A stretch of DNA of 64,000 nucleotides from NCBI GenBank assembly GCA_965229505.1, contig OZ245881.1, positions 1,984,001 through 2,048,000 on the forward strand, in the 5' to 3' direction. Below are positions 36,917 through 45,507 of this stretch, one piece after another. Numbering within the stretch: the first letter of the stretch is position 1; every line of letters begins with the position of its first letter. The notes below the pieces were generated by a model that searched no databases, was not told where the DNA came from, and worked only from the letters and a program-made list of their open reading frames with translations. Source of the stretch: UBA6059 sp040219045. Lineage in GTDB: Bacteria; Bacteroidota; Bacteroidia; Cytophagales; Cyclobacteriaceae. The position numbers and the translations under genes were made by a program.

Positions 36917-37608
36917 AAGAGGTATTATTCCTTATTCCTGCAAGAAAGGGAAGCAAAGGCCTTCCTGGTAAAAATGTAAAAAGGTTAAATAATAAGCCGC
37001 TGATTCAATACTCTATTGAGTTAGCACAGAGACTCACATCTAATGATAGTATTTGTATAAGTACAGACGATCCACAGGTCATATCAATAGCAGAATCTCT
37101 GGGAGTAAGGGTCCCATTTGTACGTCCATCAGCGTTGGCCAGTGATAGTGCAAGCTCTTATCAGGTAATAGCGCATGCCCTTAGTCACTATCGTGAAATC
37201 GGAAAGACATATGAATATGTCATTTTACTTCAGCCAACTTCTCCATTTCGTAATACGGAGCATGTGCAGGAAGCGTTTGATCTTATGAATCCAGATGTGG
37301 ACATGGTGGTAAGTGTTAAATCAAGCAAGGCCAACCCCTACTTCAACCTTTTCGAAGAAGATGCTCAGGGCTTTCTTTCGCTATCTAAAGAAGCGAACAT
37401 TACAAAGAGGCAGGAAGCTCCGGCCGTATACGAGTACAATGGTTCTATCTACGTCATTCGTACAGAGTCTCTCCTGCGTGAAGGCACTCTCAAGCTACCG
37501 CGAATCAAGAAGTATGAGATGGATGAAAGATATTCTGTCGATATTGATACTTCGTTTGACTGGTCAATCGCTGAATTAATAGCCAATGCTGATAAGAGTA
37601 CTTCTTAG
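36913..37608 (+). CDS. legF: CMP-legionaminate synthetase (NeuA family)
   Basis: Activates the nonulosonic acid with CTP. The 231-residue enzyme has the P-loop-like IPARKGSKGLPGKN (8-21), the ILLQPTSPFR segment (about 99-108) and the VDIDTSFDW metal-binding motif near the C-terminus. It starts with TTG at 36913, overlapping the ptmE stop as TTGA. It completes the pathway from amino sugar to CMP-donor within one operon. Confidence 0.92.
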   Translation: MKEVLFLIPARKGSKGLPGKNVKRLNNKPLIQYSIELAQRLTSNDSICISTDDPQVISIAESLGVRVPFVRPSALASDSASSYQVIAHALSHYREIGKTYEYVILLQPTSPFRNTEHVQEAFDLMNPDVDMVVSVKSSKANPYFNLFEEDAQGFLSLSKEANITKRQEAPAVYEYNGSIYVIRTESLLREGTLKLPRIKKYEMDERYSVDIDTSFDWSIAELIANADKSTS

Positions 37609-38077
37609 GCGGATATTTACCATGAGGGTTCGCCGACAGGCCAGGTGTGCAGGGCCCATACTTCATGTCAACAAATACTCGTCAGTCACGGGACACACGT
37701 CACTTGGGAACAATGTGAACTTCAATGGTATGAAGATAAGAGGCAATGGGACCGTGTCAATAGGCGATAACTTTCATTGTGGGGAGGAATGTATCATACT
37801 TACCGATAATCATAACTATGACAAGGGTACAGCCATACCCTACGATAGCACCTATCTTGTTAAAGAAACCATCATAGAAGACAATGTGTGGCTCGGTTCT
37901 CGGGTGATATTGCTGCCTGGAGTGCATCTAGGGGAGGGGTGCATTGTCCAAGCAGGCAGTGTGGTGACTAGGTCAGTCCCAAAATTCGCAATTGTCGGGG
38001 GAAATCCGGCTAAGCAATTCAAGACGAGGGATGTTGAACACTACAATAGATTAAAAAGCGAGAAGAAGTTTCATTAG
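37586..38077 (+). CDS. Hexapeptide-repeat acyltransferase
   Basis: A 163-residue left-handed beta-helix acyltransferase, probably an O-acetyltransferase acting on the glycan or on the nonulosonic acid. Visible: the catalytic-His region TDNHNYDKG (about 73-81), the IEDNVWLGSRVILLPGVHLGEG coil region (about 95-116) and GGNPAKQF near the end, as in WcaF/NodL relatives. It overlaps legF by 23 nt; an alternative ATG at 37622 would remove the overlap. The acceptor is unknown. Confidence 0.85.
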   Translation: MLIRVLLRRIFTMRVRRQARCAGPILHVNKYSSVTGHTSLGNNVNFNGMKIRGNGTVSIGDNFHCGEECIILTDNHNYDKGTAIPYDSTYLVKETIIEDNVWLGSRVILLPGVHLGEGCIVQAGSVVTRSVPKFAIVGGNPAKQFKTRDVEHYNRLKSEKKFH

Positions 38078-38079
38078 CC

Positions 38080-39360
38080 ATGATAATGAATAAGCCGGGT
38101 CTTATCCGCTCTTTTGGAATTTATACAACAAGCACCCTGCTCAACGGCTTGGTTCCTTTCTTGCTCCTGCCTATTCTCATTTATTACTTAGATCCGCAGC
38201 AATATGGTATAGCCCATTTGTTTGTGACCACTGTTGGGGTTACCAGAATGATCGGTGTGCTTGGCGTGACTAATATTGTACAGCTGTATTTTCATCAGAA
38301 GTCACTAAGTGAGTTTAGAACCTATCTCACATCTTCATGGATAATGCCCGTGCTGTTTTCGGCACTACTACTTATCGTAATAGTGACTTTTGAAAAGGCT
38401 ATTGCCATGTATCTACGTGTCGACCCCTTTTGGATTTACAGTATTCCCCTGATGGGAATATTATTTTTTGTGATTCAGGTATCGGGAGTTACCCTGCGCA
38501 ATCTTGAGAAGCCAATTCACTTTGGGCTTGTGCAGTTGTCTAATACGACGATTAACCTAGGCGGCTCGATCATACTTGTAGCACTATTTGGCTGGGAGGT
38601 AGAAGGGCGACTGGCTGGCTATGGCTTGGGATTGTTTCTGGCAGCATTGCTCGGCGCATACTTACTTTTCAAAAATGGACTTATAATCAGAAGGTTGAGT
38701 TTCAACCGTGGTGTGGAGTTGTTCTGGTTGGGCATCCCACTGGTAGCACATGGTGTATCAGCTTTGATAATTGAAAAGTCAGACATATACTTCGTCAATG
38801 CATACCTCGGAGCAAACAAACTAGGCGTATATGTGGCAGGCTATCAAGTGGGTATGGCCGTGATGTTGTTGCAGGCAGCTATGAGTGATACGCTTCAACC
38901 CTATTATTTTAAAAGGCTAAAGAACCCTACTATAACTTCTAACATCACACTCGTAAGAATAGGCTATGCCTTTATAGTCATTTTAATATTGGCAGCCCTT
39001 TTCGTTTCTCTTGTAAGTCCCTACTTTTTCCAATTCATAAGGAGTGAGTACGTTCAATCGAGCACCTATGTACCCATTATAGCCTCTTCATATGTCTTTT
39101 TAGGTATGTATAAGATTTTTTCAATGCCACTTTTCTTTCAAAAGCGAAATAGGCTTATTTCTACTATAACGATAATATCGGCCATAACTAACCTGGGCCT
39201 GAACTATGTTCTAATAGAGCAACTGGGCCTCTTAGGCGTGGCGTGGGCGACCTTGGTAGCAATGTTTATGTTAATGATTTTGTCTTTGGTATTCACTTTG
39301 AAATACACCGACTTACCGTGGTTTGCTTTTGATAAAGTGCTATTCAAAAATTTAGTGTGA
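38080..39360 (+). CDS. Wzx-type polysaccharide flippase
   Basis: Moves undecaprenyl-PP-linked repeat units across the inner membrane. The 426-residue protein is hydrophobic throughout with about 12 predicted helices, and belongs by pattern to the MATE/MVF polysaccharide transporters (GLIRSFGIYTTSTLLNGLVPF at the N-terminus, LDPQQYG loop near residue 40). The position beside transferases and a polymerase supports the role. Two nt after the acyltransferase; overlaps the next gene by 4 nt (GTGA). Confidence 0.9.
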   Translation: MIMNKPGLIRSFGIYTTSTLLNGLVPFLLLPILIYYLDPQQYGIAHLFVTTVGVTRMIGVLGVTNIVQLYFHQKSLSEFRTYLTSSWIMPVLFSALLLIVIVTFEKAIAMYLRVDPFWIYSIPLMGILFFVIQVSGVTLRNLEKPIHFGLVQLSNTTINLGGSIILVALFGWEVEGRLAGYGLGLFLAALLGAYLLFKNGLIIRRLSFNRGVELFWLGIPLVAHGVSALIIEKSDIYFVNAYLGANKLGVYVAGYQVGMAVMLLQAAMSDTLQPYYFKRLKNPTITSNITLVRIGYAFIVILILAALFVSLVSPYFFQFIRSEYVQSSTYVPIIASSYVFLGMYKIFSMPLFFQKRNRLISTITIISAITNLGLNYVLIEQLGLLGVAWATLVAMFMLMILSLVFTLKYTDLPWFAFDKVLFKNLV

Positions 39361-40334
39361 ATATATTCTTAGTCAAATCCCCTCTTCAACTGCTAAACGC
39401 AATCGAGGCAGTACACAGCTTCTCTTTGTCGCATTGTATACTAGTAATCAACTATGAGGCAAATGAACAGAACAACAAGCAAATTGAGAGTTTGCTAAAC
39501 CTGCATTCGTGGTTCGCAATCATTCGGGTTCGCAAGGATAGGCGTCCCCAGTTTTTGATTCACTACCTGATCATTAGACGGATCATGTCGTTTAGTGTTG
39601 AGGTTCAGGGAATTTATATTGGTGATTACAGGATGGACAACTTTGTGAAGTACCTAGATGCTATTCCTGCTAAGGAGTCCGTGCTGCTGGATGATGGAGC
39701 CGCTACCATCAGAATGTATAATAACTATATATCACAGAATCGACTACCTAAAAAGGGAGAAGTAGAAAAGTGGATAAAATTTGCCGCGTCGACCCTATTG
39801 GGAATCAGAGGGGGCAAGCCATATGACTTAAGCCTCTTCACAGTATTCGACTTCCCTGATAGCAAGAACTGTAAGGTGTACAAAAACAGCTACCGCTTTC
39901 TTTCATCAGCTTTCGCAGATGCTCGTGTAAGCCAGACAAAAGGTATCATTATTGGCGCAAAGACTGCTGAGTTGGGGATGCAGTCGGAGGAGAATTATAT
40001 TAATCTTCTAAGACATACTATCGATCAACATAAGGAAGTCTCCTGGGAGTATATCCCTCATCGGGGAGAAGACGCTGTGAAGCTGAGCTTAATTCAGGAC
40101 AAGTTGAAATTGAAAGTCAATATGATTGATGTGCCAATTGAGGTGTACATACTGTCTATGGCAGACCGACCCTATTTTGTTTGCGGGTTTGTCTCGTCTG
40201 CTTTGCTCAATATCAAATGTATCTTACCACAACTCAAAACAGAGGCGTATGTGGATAGAGAGCTTTATGCTCAATTTGAAGATGTAATTGGGGTACTTAG
40301 GCAGATGAACGTAGATGTATATCAAGTCAATTAG
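39357..40334 (+). CDS. GT52/sialyltransferase-like glycosyltransferase, candidate legionaminyltransferase
   Basis: 325 residues without membrane helices. The pattern resembles GT-B bacterial sialyltransferases of the GT52 type: IFLVKSPLQLLNAIEA at the N-terminus, an acidic D112-D-G motif preceded by SVLL, a His in IPHRGED (233-239), PIEVYIL (260-266) and a late FVSSALLNI (278-286), the last four in the order seen in Neisseria Lst. As CMP-sugar transferases use these motifs and the gene follows a complete CMP-legionaminate operon, it is the best candidate to transfer that sugar. The match is from memory of motifs, not a search. GTG start overlaps the flippase stop. Confidence 0.65.
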   Translation: MNIFLVKSPLQLLNAIEAVHSFSLSHCILVINYEANEQNNKQIESLLNLHSWFAIIRVRKDRRPQFLIHYLIIRRIMSFSVEVQGIYIGDYRMDNFVKYLDAIPAKESVLLDDGAATIRMYNNYISQNRLPKKGEVEKWIKFAASTLLGIRGGKPYDLSLFTVFDFPDSKNCKVYKNSYRFLSSAFADARVSQTKGIIIGAKTAELGMQSEENYINLLRHTIDQHKEVSWEYIPHRGEDAVKLSLIQDKLKLKVNMIDVPIEVYILSMADRPYFVCGFVSSALLNIKCILPQLKTEAYVDRELYAQFEDVIGVLRQMNVDVYQVN

Positions 40335-40384
40335 CGGTTTTGTATCTTCGGACTGTCCGGAAATCGTCGTAACGCGCCAGAATA

Positions 40385-41569
40385 TTGGAAAAGCTCGAAA
40401 CCCGTATTAATAATACCACCGAAGCAAACACGCCACTCCTAAACCGATGGGTTCTTGTTACTTGCCTGATTTCATTTGTACTGGGTTATTTGAGTTTTTT
40501 TACCAGACCCATCTACTATTTAGAAATCGTTCTCTTAACAGCCATTACCTATATCGTTTTCATCGAGCAGATAAGACGTACACACCGGGTTCCATGGGTG
40601 AACATACTACTTTCTTTCACTTTCTTTTTTTGTGTGATTCTTGGTCTTGTTTATTACAAGTTCTTTTTTCAGAATTATATTTTCCTTCTTTTTCTACCTG
40701 CAGCTTTTGCATTGATAAAGGCGTATTATGCAGGCGATAGGGTTGGCCTTTTTTTTAGGACGTACAACCTCGTGTTTATCATCTATTTATTCTTGTCGCT
40801 GATGGTTTATCTGGACATTTTGCCTATCGGCAGAACAAAGAACATCTTCGAATTAGAGTTTCTGGGAAGAAGATTAAACACACTAATTGGTTTGTTCGGT
40901 TCTACTGCTTCCATTGATGCCTATGCAGCAGTTACGCTGTTGATCAATTTATTTTTCTACAAAGGCAAGTATCGGCGTTTCTTTATAGTAGCCTCTTTCC
41001 TGGCCGCTTTTTTCACTTTTCGGGCGTCTCCCTACCTGGTTATTTTTGGGGCACTGAGCATTTACTACATAAGAAAAGTGATAAAAACGCCCCTTACTGA
41101 CTTTCTGGGGTTGTGCGCAATATTCCTTTTGTTCGTCACCCCGGTTTTTGTTAAGATGTTTTTTGGTCAAACAGGTTTACTGCTTTTCGATTTATTCTTG
41201 ACTGGCCGAGCATCGTTGTGGCTAGAAATGTTAAATATTTATCAGTCTTCAGATATTTTGGAAAAGCTCATTGGCTTTGGTGTCACAGATCGTTTTGAGG
41301 TTATGCCTTGGGGGCACCTTACGACCAATCCTCACAATACCTTCTTCAACATTTTGCTACTGTATGGAGCGCCAGTCTTTATTATGTGCTTTGGTTTTGT
41401 TTACTATGTTTTTAGAAGACTTAATGACCGCTATGCGATGTTGTTCGTGGGGGTGCTCCTGGCAGGAGTGGGCAACAGCCTCCTCTTTAGTTTCATGAGT
41501 TTACCTCTGGTCTTTACTTTCTTAATTTGTTGCACTCAACTTGATACACATGCTCGGGAAGGTTCGTAA
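40385..41569 (+). CDS. O-antigen/capsule polymerase-like membrane protein (Wzy)
   Basis: 394-residue protein with about 11 membrane helices and a larger periplasmic loop (about 290-325) containing TTNPHNTFFNILLLYG, the HNxxL-like signature of O-antigen ligase/polymerase proteins. In this locus it is most likely the repeat-unit polymerase. The only plausible start is TTG at 40385; no in-frame ATG lies near. A near-consensus -7 box (TATCTTCG, 40343-40350) and a small GC-rich palindrome (40349-40359) precede it. More AT-rich than the flanking sugar-enzyme genes, as is usual for Wzy. Confidence 0.82.
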   Translation: MEKLETRINNTTEANTPLLNRWVLVTCLISFVLGYLSFFTRPIYYLEIVLLTAITYIVFIEQIRRTHRVPWVNILLSFTFFFCVILGLVYYKFFFQNYIFLLFLPAAFALIKAYYAGDRVGLFFRTYNLVFIIYLFLSLMVYLDILPIGRTKNIFELEFLGRRLNTLIGLFGSTASIDAYAAVTLLINLFFYKGKYRRFFIVASFLAAFFTFRASPYLVIFGALSIYYIRKVIKTPLTDFLGLCAIFLLFVTPVFVKMFFGQTGLLLFDLFLTGRASLWLEMLNIYQSSDILEKLIGFGVTDRFEVMPWGHLTTNPHNTFFNILLLYGAPVFIMCFGFVYYVFRRLNDRYAMLFVGVLLAGVGNSLLFSFMSLPLVFTFLICCTQLDTHAREGS

Positions 41570-42656
41570 CGTGCTGGTTGTAGGTCAAGTGCCTCCGCCC
41601 TATCATGGACAAGCGATATCTACCGAAAGGTTTTTGAGGGGGAAGTATAAAAATGCTCAACTTTTTCATACTAAGATTCAGCTATCGGAAACCATGCAAG
41701 AGGTTGGCAAATTCAAGCTGATCAAGCTGCTTAGAATATTCTCTTCCCTTCTTAGGGTGGTCGCAGATAAATTCAGGTATGGGAGTGATACGCTTTATTA
41801 TATGCCCTCAGGAGGACAAAGGGTAAGCTTGTACAAGGATTTTATTCTTCTGATACCTTCTAGGTGGCTGTTTCGTCAAACGATTTTTCACTTTAGATCT
41901 GCTGGACTGTCACAGTGTTATCAGCACCTTACGTTACTTGAAAAAGGTCTGTTCAGGCTGGCGTATTATCATCCGAAAATAAGTATAACGCTATCCCTAT
42001 TAAACCCACCTGACGGAGAATTTATAAAATCTGAACGGAATGTAGTCATCCCCAATGGGATTGAAGACAACTGCGACCCCACTAAAAAGCTTCCTTCAGA
42101 TCATGGCAAGATCACGTTTCTTTACATCGGATCAATCAGGCAAACCAAAGGGGTGGTTGATCTGATAGATGCGGGCAAGCGGCTAAACTCTTCCTTTGCC
42201 GGCAGGTTTAACATCATTTTAGCAGGCCGCTTCCATGATCTGGCTTTCAAGGAGTACGTCAATTCTCAGGTAGCAGCACTTGATTTTCTAAACTATGAAG
42301 GGGAGGTCATAGGAGAAGCTAAGTGGGAGTTATTCTACAGATCACATGTTTTGGTCTTCCCAACATATTACGAAAACGAGTCATTCGGTTTGGTCAATAT
42401 TGAAGCAGCACAATTCGCAATGCCCGTTATTGCCACAGATTGGAGAGCAAACCGAGACCTCATCGAGGATGGCAAGACTGGGTTTATTATTCCTGTGAAT
42501 AGTCCTGGAGCCATAGCTGAAAAAATGAGACAACTAATTGAAGATCCCAAGAGTATTGATCGACTGGGTAAGTCAGCGAGGGACAAATACCTTAAGAGTT
42601 ACACCCTTGAAGACTTCTACAAAAACTTCGATGACTTGTTCAAGTCTATATCATGA
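41550..42656 (+). CDS. Family 4 glycosyltransferase
   Basis: Cytosolic GT-B retaining transferase adding one sugar of the repeat unit. About 368 residues from the ATG at 41550, which overlaps the polymerase by 20 nt. Signatures: VPPPYHGQAI near the N-terminus, YIGSIRQTKGVVDLIDA (about 192-208) and the donor-binding ExxxxxxxE in NESFGLVNIEAA near 275, followed by the PVIATDWRANRDLIEDGKTG segment. Donor and acceptor cannot be told. Confidence 0.88.
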   Translation: MLGKVRNVLVVGQVPPPYHGQAISTERFLRGKYKNAQLFHTKIQLSETMQEVGKFKLIKLLRIFSSLLRVVADKFRYGSDTLYYMPSGGQRVSLYKDFILLIPSRWLFRQTIFHFRSAGLSQCYQHLTLLEKGLFRLAYYHPKISITLSLLNPPDGEFIKSERNVVIPNGIEDNCDPTKKLPSDHGKITFLYIGSIRQTKGVVDLIDAGKRLNSSFAGRFNIILAGRFHDLAFKEYVNSQVAALDFLNYEGEVIGEAKWELFYRSHVLVFPTYYENESFGLVNIEAAQFAMPVIATDWRANRDLIEDGKTGFIIPVNSPGAIAEKMRQLIEDPKSIDRLGKSARDKYLKSYTLEDFYKNFDDLFKSIS

Positions 42657-43399
42657 TTACACTATTTGGACTAAGGATTCAAACGGGGGAATATATGGCC
42701 TTGGTAGAAGGCCTGATTAGAGCTGGGAAAACCTCGAGTTCCACGATGTATTGCTTCCTCAACAGTCACATGCTCTACGAATATCACGAGACTCGTGTCT
42801 TGAAGGAAGCACTTAATGCTGAGCAGACTGTGCTCTTACCTGATGGCATGCCCGTCCTTTTGTCCCTCAAGTGGTTGCAAGGGGTAGTGTCAGAAAGAAT
42901 AGCCGGCAATGACGTTATGTTTTCTCTGATTGATAAGGCGGTAGAGCGTGAGCTGAAGATTTTCTTGTTAGGTGGCAGGCCTGAGGTTTTGAATACCATT
43001 TCTGGTAAGCTCAACGCTCGTCACGTTCAGCACCAATCTTATTCTCCGCCATTCGCACCTATCGAGCAGTTTGATTTTGAATCGCAGGCTACTATTATTA
43101 ATCGCTTCAATCCGGATATTATTCTGGTAGGTCTGGGCTGCCCTAAGCAGGAGCTCTGGATGTATGAGATGCGGGAAAAGGTAGAAGCCCCAATGTTTGG
43201 GGTCGGAGGGGCATTTGCTCTCTACGCCGGTCTTGACACAAGAGCACCAAGCTGGATGCGCAATCTCTCCTTAGAATGGCTGTATCGTCTGAGTTTAGAG
43301 CCTGGGAGGCTCTGGAAACGGTATCTTGTTACTAATTCTTACTTTATCTTCTTATTTTTGCGTGAATTTTGGAGGGTACGCATAAGAGGAAACCAATGA
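42653..43399 (+). CDS. WecG/TagA/CpsF-family glycosyltransferase
   Basis: 248-residue family-26 transferase, a class that adds a sugar to an undecaprenyl-PP-linked acceptor at the membrane face. Typical features: NSHMLYEY near residue 38, LLPDGMPVLLS (about 60-70), RIAGNDVMFSLI, the LLGGRPEV segment and LVGLGCPKQELWMYE (about 160-174). It overlaps the GT4 and gmd genes by 4 nt each. Relatives add ManNAc or ManNAcA; here the sugar is unknown. Confidence 0.9.
   Translation: MITLFGLRIQTGEYMALVEGLIRAGKTSSSTMYCFLNSHMLYEYHETRVLKEALNAEQTVLLPDGMPVLLSLKWLQGVVSERIAGNDVMFSLIDKAVERELKIFLLGGRPEVLNTISGKLNARHVQHQSYSPPFAPIEQFDFESQATIINRFNPDIILVGLGCPKQELWMYEMREKVEAPMFGVGGAFALYAGLDTRAPSWMRNLSLEWLYRLSLEPGRLWKRYLVTNSYFIFLFLREFWRVRIRGNQ
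43353..43360 (+). promoter_or_regulatory. Candidate internal promoter -7 box for gmd-fcl
   Basis: TATTTTTG within the 3' end of the WecG-family gene, 35 nt before the gmd ATG. Exact TAnnTTTG match, but within coding sequence, so chance is a fair alternative. Confidence 0.3.
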
Positions 43400-44505
43400 A
43401 GAAAGCATTAATAACAGGTATTACCGGACAGGATGGGGCGTATTTGGCAGAATTGCTATTGTCAAAGGGTTATGAAGTTCATGGCATAAAACGACGCGCA
43501 TCACTTTTCAATACCGGCAGAATTGATCATTTGTACCAGGATCCGCATGAAAAGGATCTAAAAATGGTGCTTCACTATGGCGACCTTTCAGATTCGATGA
43601 ATTTGACTCGGGTAATACAAGAAGTTCAGCCCGATGAAATTTACAATTTGGGAGCAATGTCGCATGTCAAGGTGAGTTTTGACACACCGGAATATACCGC
43701 TAATGTTGACGGTATAGGCACGCTCAGGATCCTGGAAGCGGTAAGACTGTTGGGTCTTACGGAAAAGACCAGAATCTATCAGGCATCTACCTCCGAACTT
43801 TACGGGCTTGTACAGCAGGTACCCCAATCAGAAAAAACACCCTTTTATCCAAGGTCACCGTATGCTGTAGCCAAGCTGTATGCTTATTGGATTACTGTGA
43901 ATTATAGAGAAGCCTACAACATGTATGCGTGTAATGGCATCTTATTTAATCACGAATCGCCCAATCGTGGCGAAACCTTCGTTACCAGGAAGATTACAAG
44001 AGCTGCCGCAAGGATAGCGTTAGGCTTACAGGAAACGATGTATCTCGGTAATCTCGATTCCCAGCGTGACTGGGGCCATGCGCGGGACTATGTCGAAGCG
44101 ATGTACCTAATGTTGCAGCAAGAGACAGCAGAGGACTTTGTGATTGCTACTGGCATTACGACCAGGGTCCGTGATTTTGTTAGACTGTCTTTCGCAGAAG
44201 TGGGGATTGAATTGGAGTTTACAGGGGAAGGCGTCAATGAGACGGCTCAGGTTAAAGCTTGTACCGGGGATTACAACATTCCGATAGGTCAGACGGTGGT
44301 GAAAGTAGACGAGCGTTATTTCAGGCCAACGGAAGTGGATTTACTGATAGGAGATCCTACAATGGCTAAAGAAAAACTGGGTTGGCGCCCGAAGTACGAT
44401 CTTCAGGGGTTGGTAACAGATATGATGCAATCGGATGTAGCATTGTTTGCCAAGGACAAGTTCTTGATGGATAGTGGGCACGATGTTTTTACCCCTTCAG
44501 AATAA
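43396..44505 (+). CDS. gmd: GDP-mannose 4,6-dehydratase
   Basis: Converts GDP-mannose to GDP-4-keto-6-deoxymannose. 369 residues from the ATG at 43396; an earlier TTG in frame would overlap the upstream gene by 31 nt and is less likely. It shows GITGQDGAYLAELLL near the N-terminus, the KRRASLFNTGRI loop, STSELYG and the YAVAKLYAYW catalytic Tyr/Lys segment, all typical of GMD. Followed immediately by fcl. Confidence 0.97.
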   Translation: MKKALITGITGQDGAYLAELLLSKGYEVHGIKRRASLFNTGRIDHLYQDPHEKDLKMVLHYGDLSDSMNLTRVIQEVQPDEIYNLGAMSHVKVSFDTPEYTANVDGIGTLRILEAVRLLGLTEKTRIYQASTSELYGLVQQVPQSEKTPFYPRSPYAVAKLYAYWITVNYREAYNMYACNGILFNHESPNRGETFVTRKITRAAARIALGLQETMYLGNLDSQRDWGHARDYVEAMYLMLQQETAEDFVIATGITTRVRDFVRLSFAEVGIELEFTGEGVNETAQVKACTGDYNIPIGQTVVKVDERYFRPTEVDLLIGDPTMAKEKLGWRPKYDLQGLVTDMMQSDVALFAKDKFLMDSGHDVFTPSE

Positions 44506-45434
44506 TGAACAAACAGGATAGAATATATGTAGCCGGCCATCGTGGTATGGTGGGAAGTGCTATTGTGCGAAGGCTGAAGTCTGATGGGTTTACAAACCTC
44601 ATTGTAAAAACATCCGCTGAACTAGATCTTCGAAATCAACGGTCAGTGGCCGAGTTTTTTGCAAAGGAGAAGCCCGCCTACGTTTTCTTGGCAGCCGCCA
44701 AAGTGGGTGGTATCAATGCCAATAACACGTACCGCGCTGACTTTCTTTATGACAACCTCATAATAGAGGCAAACGTGATTCATAGTGCCTACGAACATGA
44801 TGTATCCAAGCTCCTTTTACTTGGAAGTTCTTGTATCTACCCAAAGTTTGCCGAGCAGCCGATCAAGGAGGAAAGTCTTTTGACGGGGAGTCTCGAGTAT
44901 ACCAATGAGCCCTACGCTATCGCTAAAATAGCTGGCATTAAGCTCTGTGAGACATTCCGGCATCAATATGGGTGCAATTTCATTAGCGCTATGCCCACCA
45001 ACCTCTATGGCCCTAACGACAACTATGATCTCGAAAACTCCCATGTGCTTCCAGCATTGATAAGGAAGTTTCACACTGCGAAGGTAAATGGTGATAATGC
45101 TGTGACAATGTGGGGTACGGGATCACCCTTAAGGGAGTTTCTTCATGTTGATGATTTAGCAGAGGCATCCATTTTTTTGATGGAGCATTATAATGAATCC
45201 GATACTATCAACGTTGGCTATGGTGAGGATTTGACCATCGCGGCTTTAGGAAAGCTTATACAAGAGATAGTGGCTTTCGAGGGGGATGTTGTTTTTGATA
45301 CCTCTAAGCCAGACGGCACGCCTAAAAAGCTGATGGATAGTGGTCGTCTGAATAGTTTGGGTTGGAAGCCTAAAATCTCTTTGAAAGAGGGCATTCGACA
45401 GGTATACACCGCTGTAGATAAATCAGGTTGGTGA
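44505..45434 (+). CDS. fcl: GDP-L-fucose synthase
   Basis: Epimerises and reduces GDP-4-keto-6-deoxymannose to GDP-L-fucose. The 309-residue SDR has AGHRGMVGSAIVRRL (about 10-24), LLLGSSCIYPKFAEQPIKEE (about 104-123) and Y136-x3-K140 in NEPYAIAKIAG. Its ATG overlaps the gmd stop by one base (TAATG). A likely intrinsic terminator follows. GDP-mannose supply genes (manB/manC) are not in the window. Confidence 0.97.
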   Translation: MNKQDRIYVAGHRGMVGSAIVRRLKSDGFTNLIVKTSAELDLRNQRSVAEFFAKEKPAYVFLAAAKVGGINANNTYRADFLYDNLIIEANVIHSAYEHDVSKLLLLGSSCIYPKFAEQPIKEESLLTGSLEYTNEPYAIAKIAGIKLCETFRHQYGCNFISAMPTNLYGPNDNYDLENSHVLPALIRKFHTAKVNGDNAVTMWGTGSPLREFLHVDDLAEASIFLMEHYNESDTINVGYGEDLTIAALGKLIQEIVAFEGDVVFDTSKPDGTPKKLMDSGRLNSLGWKPKISLKEGIRQVYTAVDKSGW

Positions 45435-45451
45435 GTGAGATAACAATGAAT

Positions 45452-45473
45452 TCACAGATTCTTTGTGATTTTT
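45452..45473 (+). terminator. Intrinsic terminator after fcl
   Basis: Seven-base stem TCACAGA/TTTGTGA (one G-U pair) with a TTC loop, followed by five T residues. It is 17 nt after the fcl stop and 35 nt before the next ATG. Confidence 0.6.
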
Positions 45474-45507
45474 CGTATAAATTGCGGTTTCTTTTATAAA
45501 GTCTACA

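Noticed and set aside
30996..37608. Pseudaminic or N-acetylneuraminic acid pathway
   Set aside because: The dehydratase and aminotransferase match LegB/LegC, and PtmE is present. There is no PseB/PseC/PseG-like set, and sialic acid synthesis would not need the dehydratase or aminotransferase.
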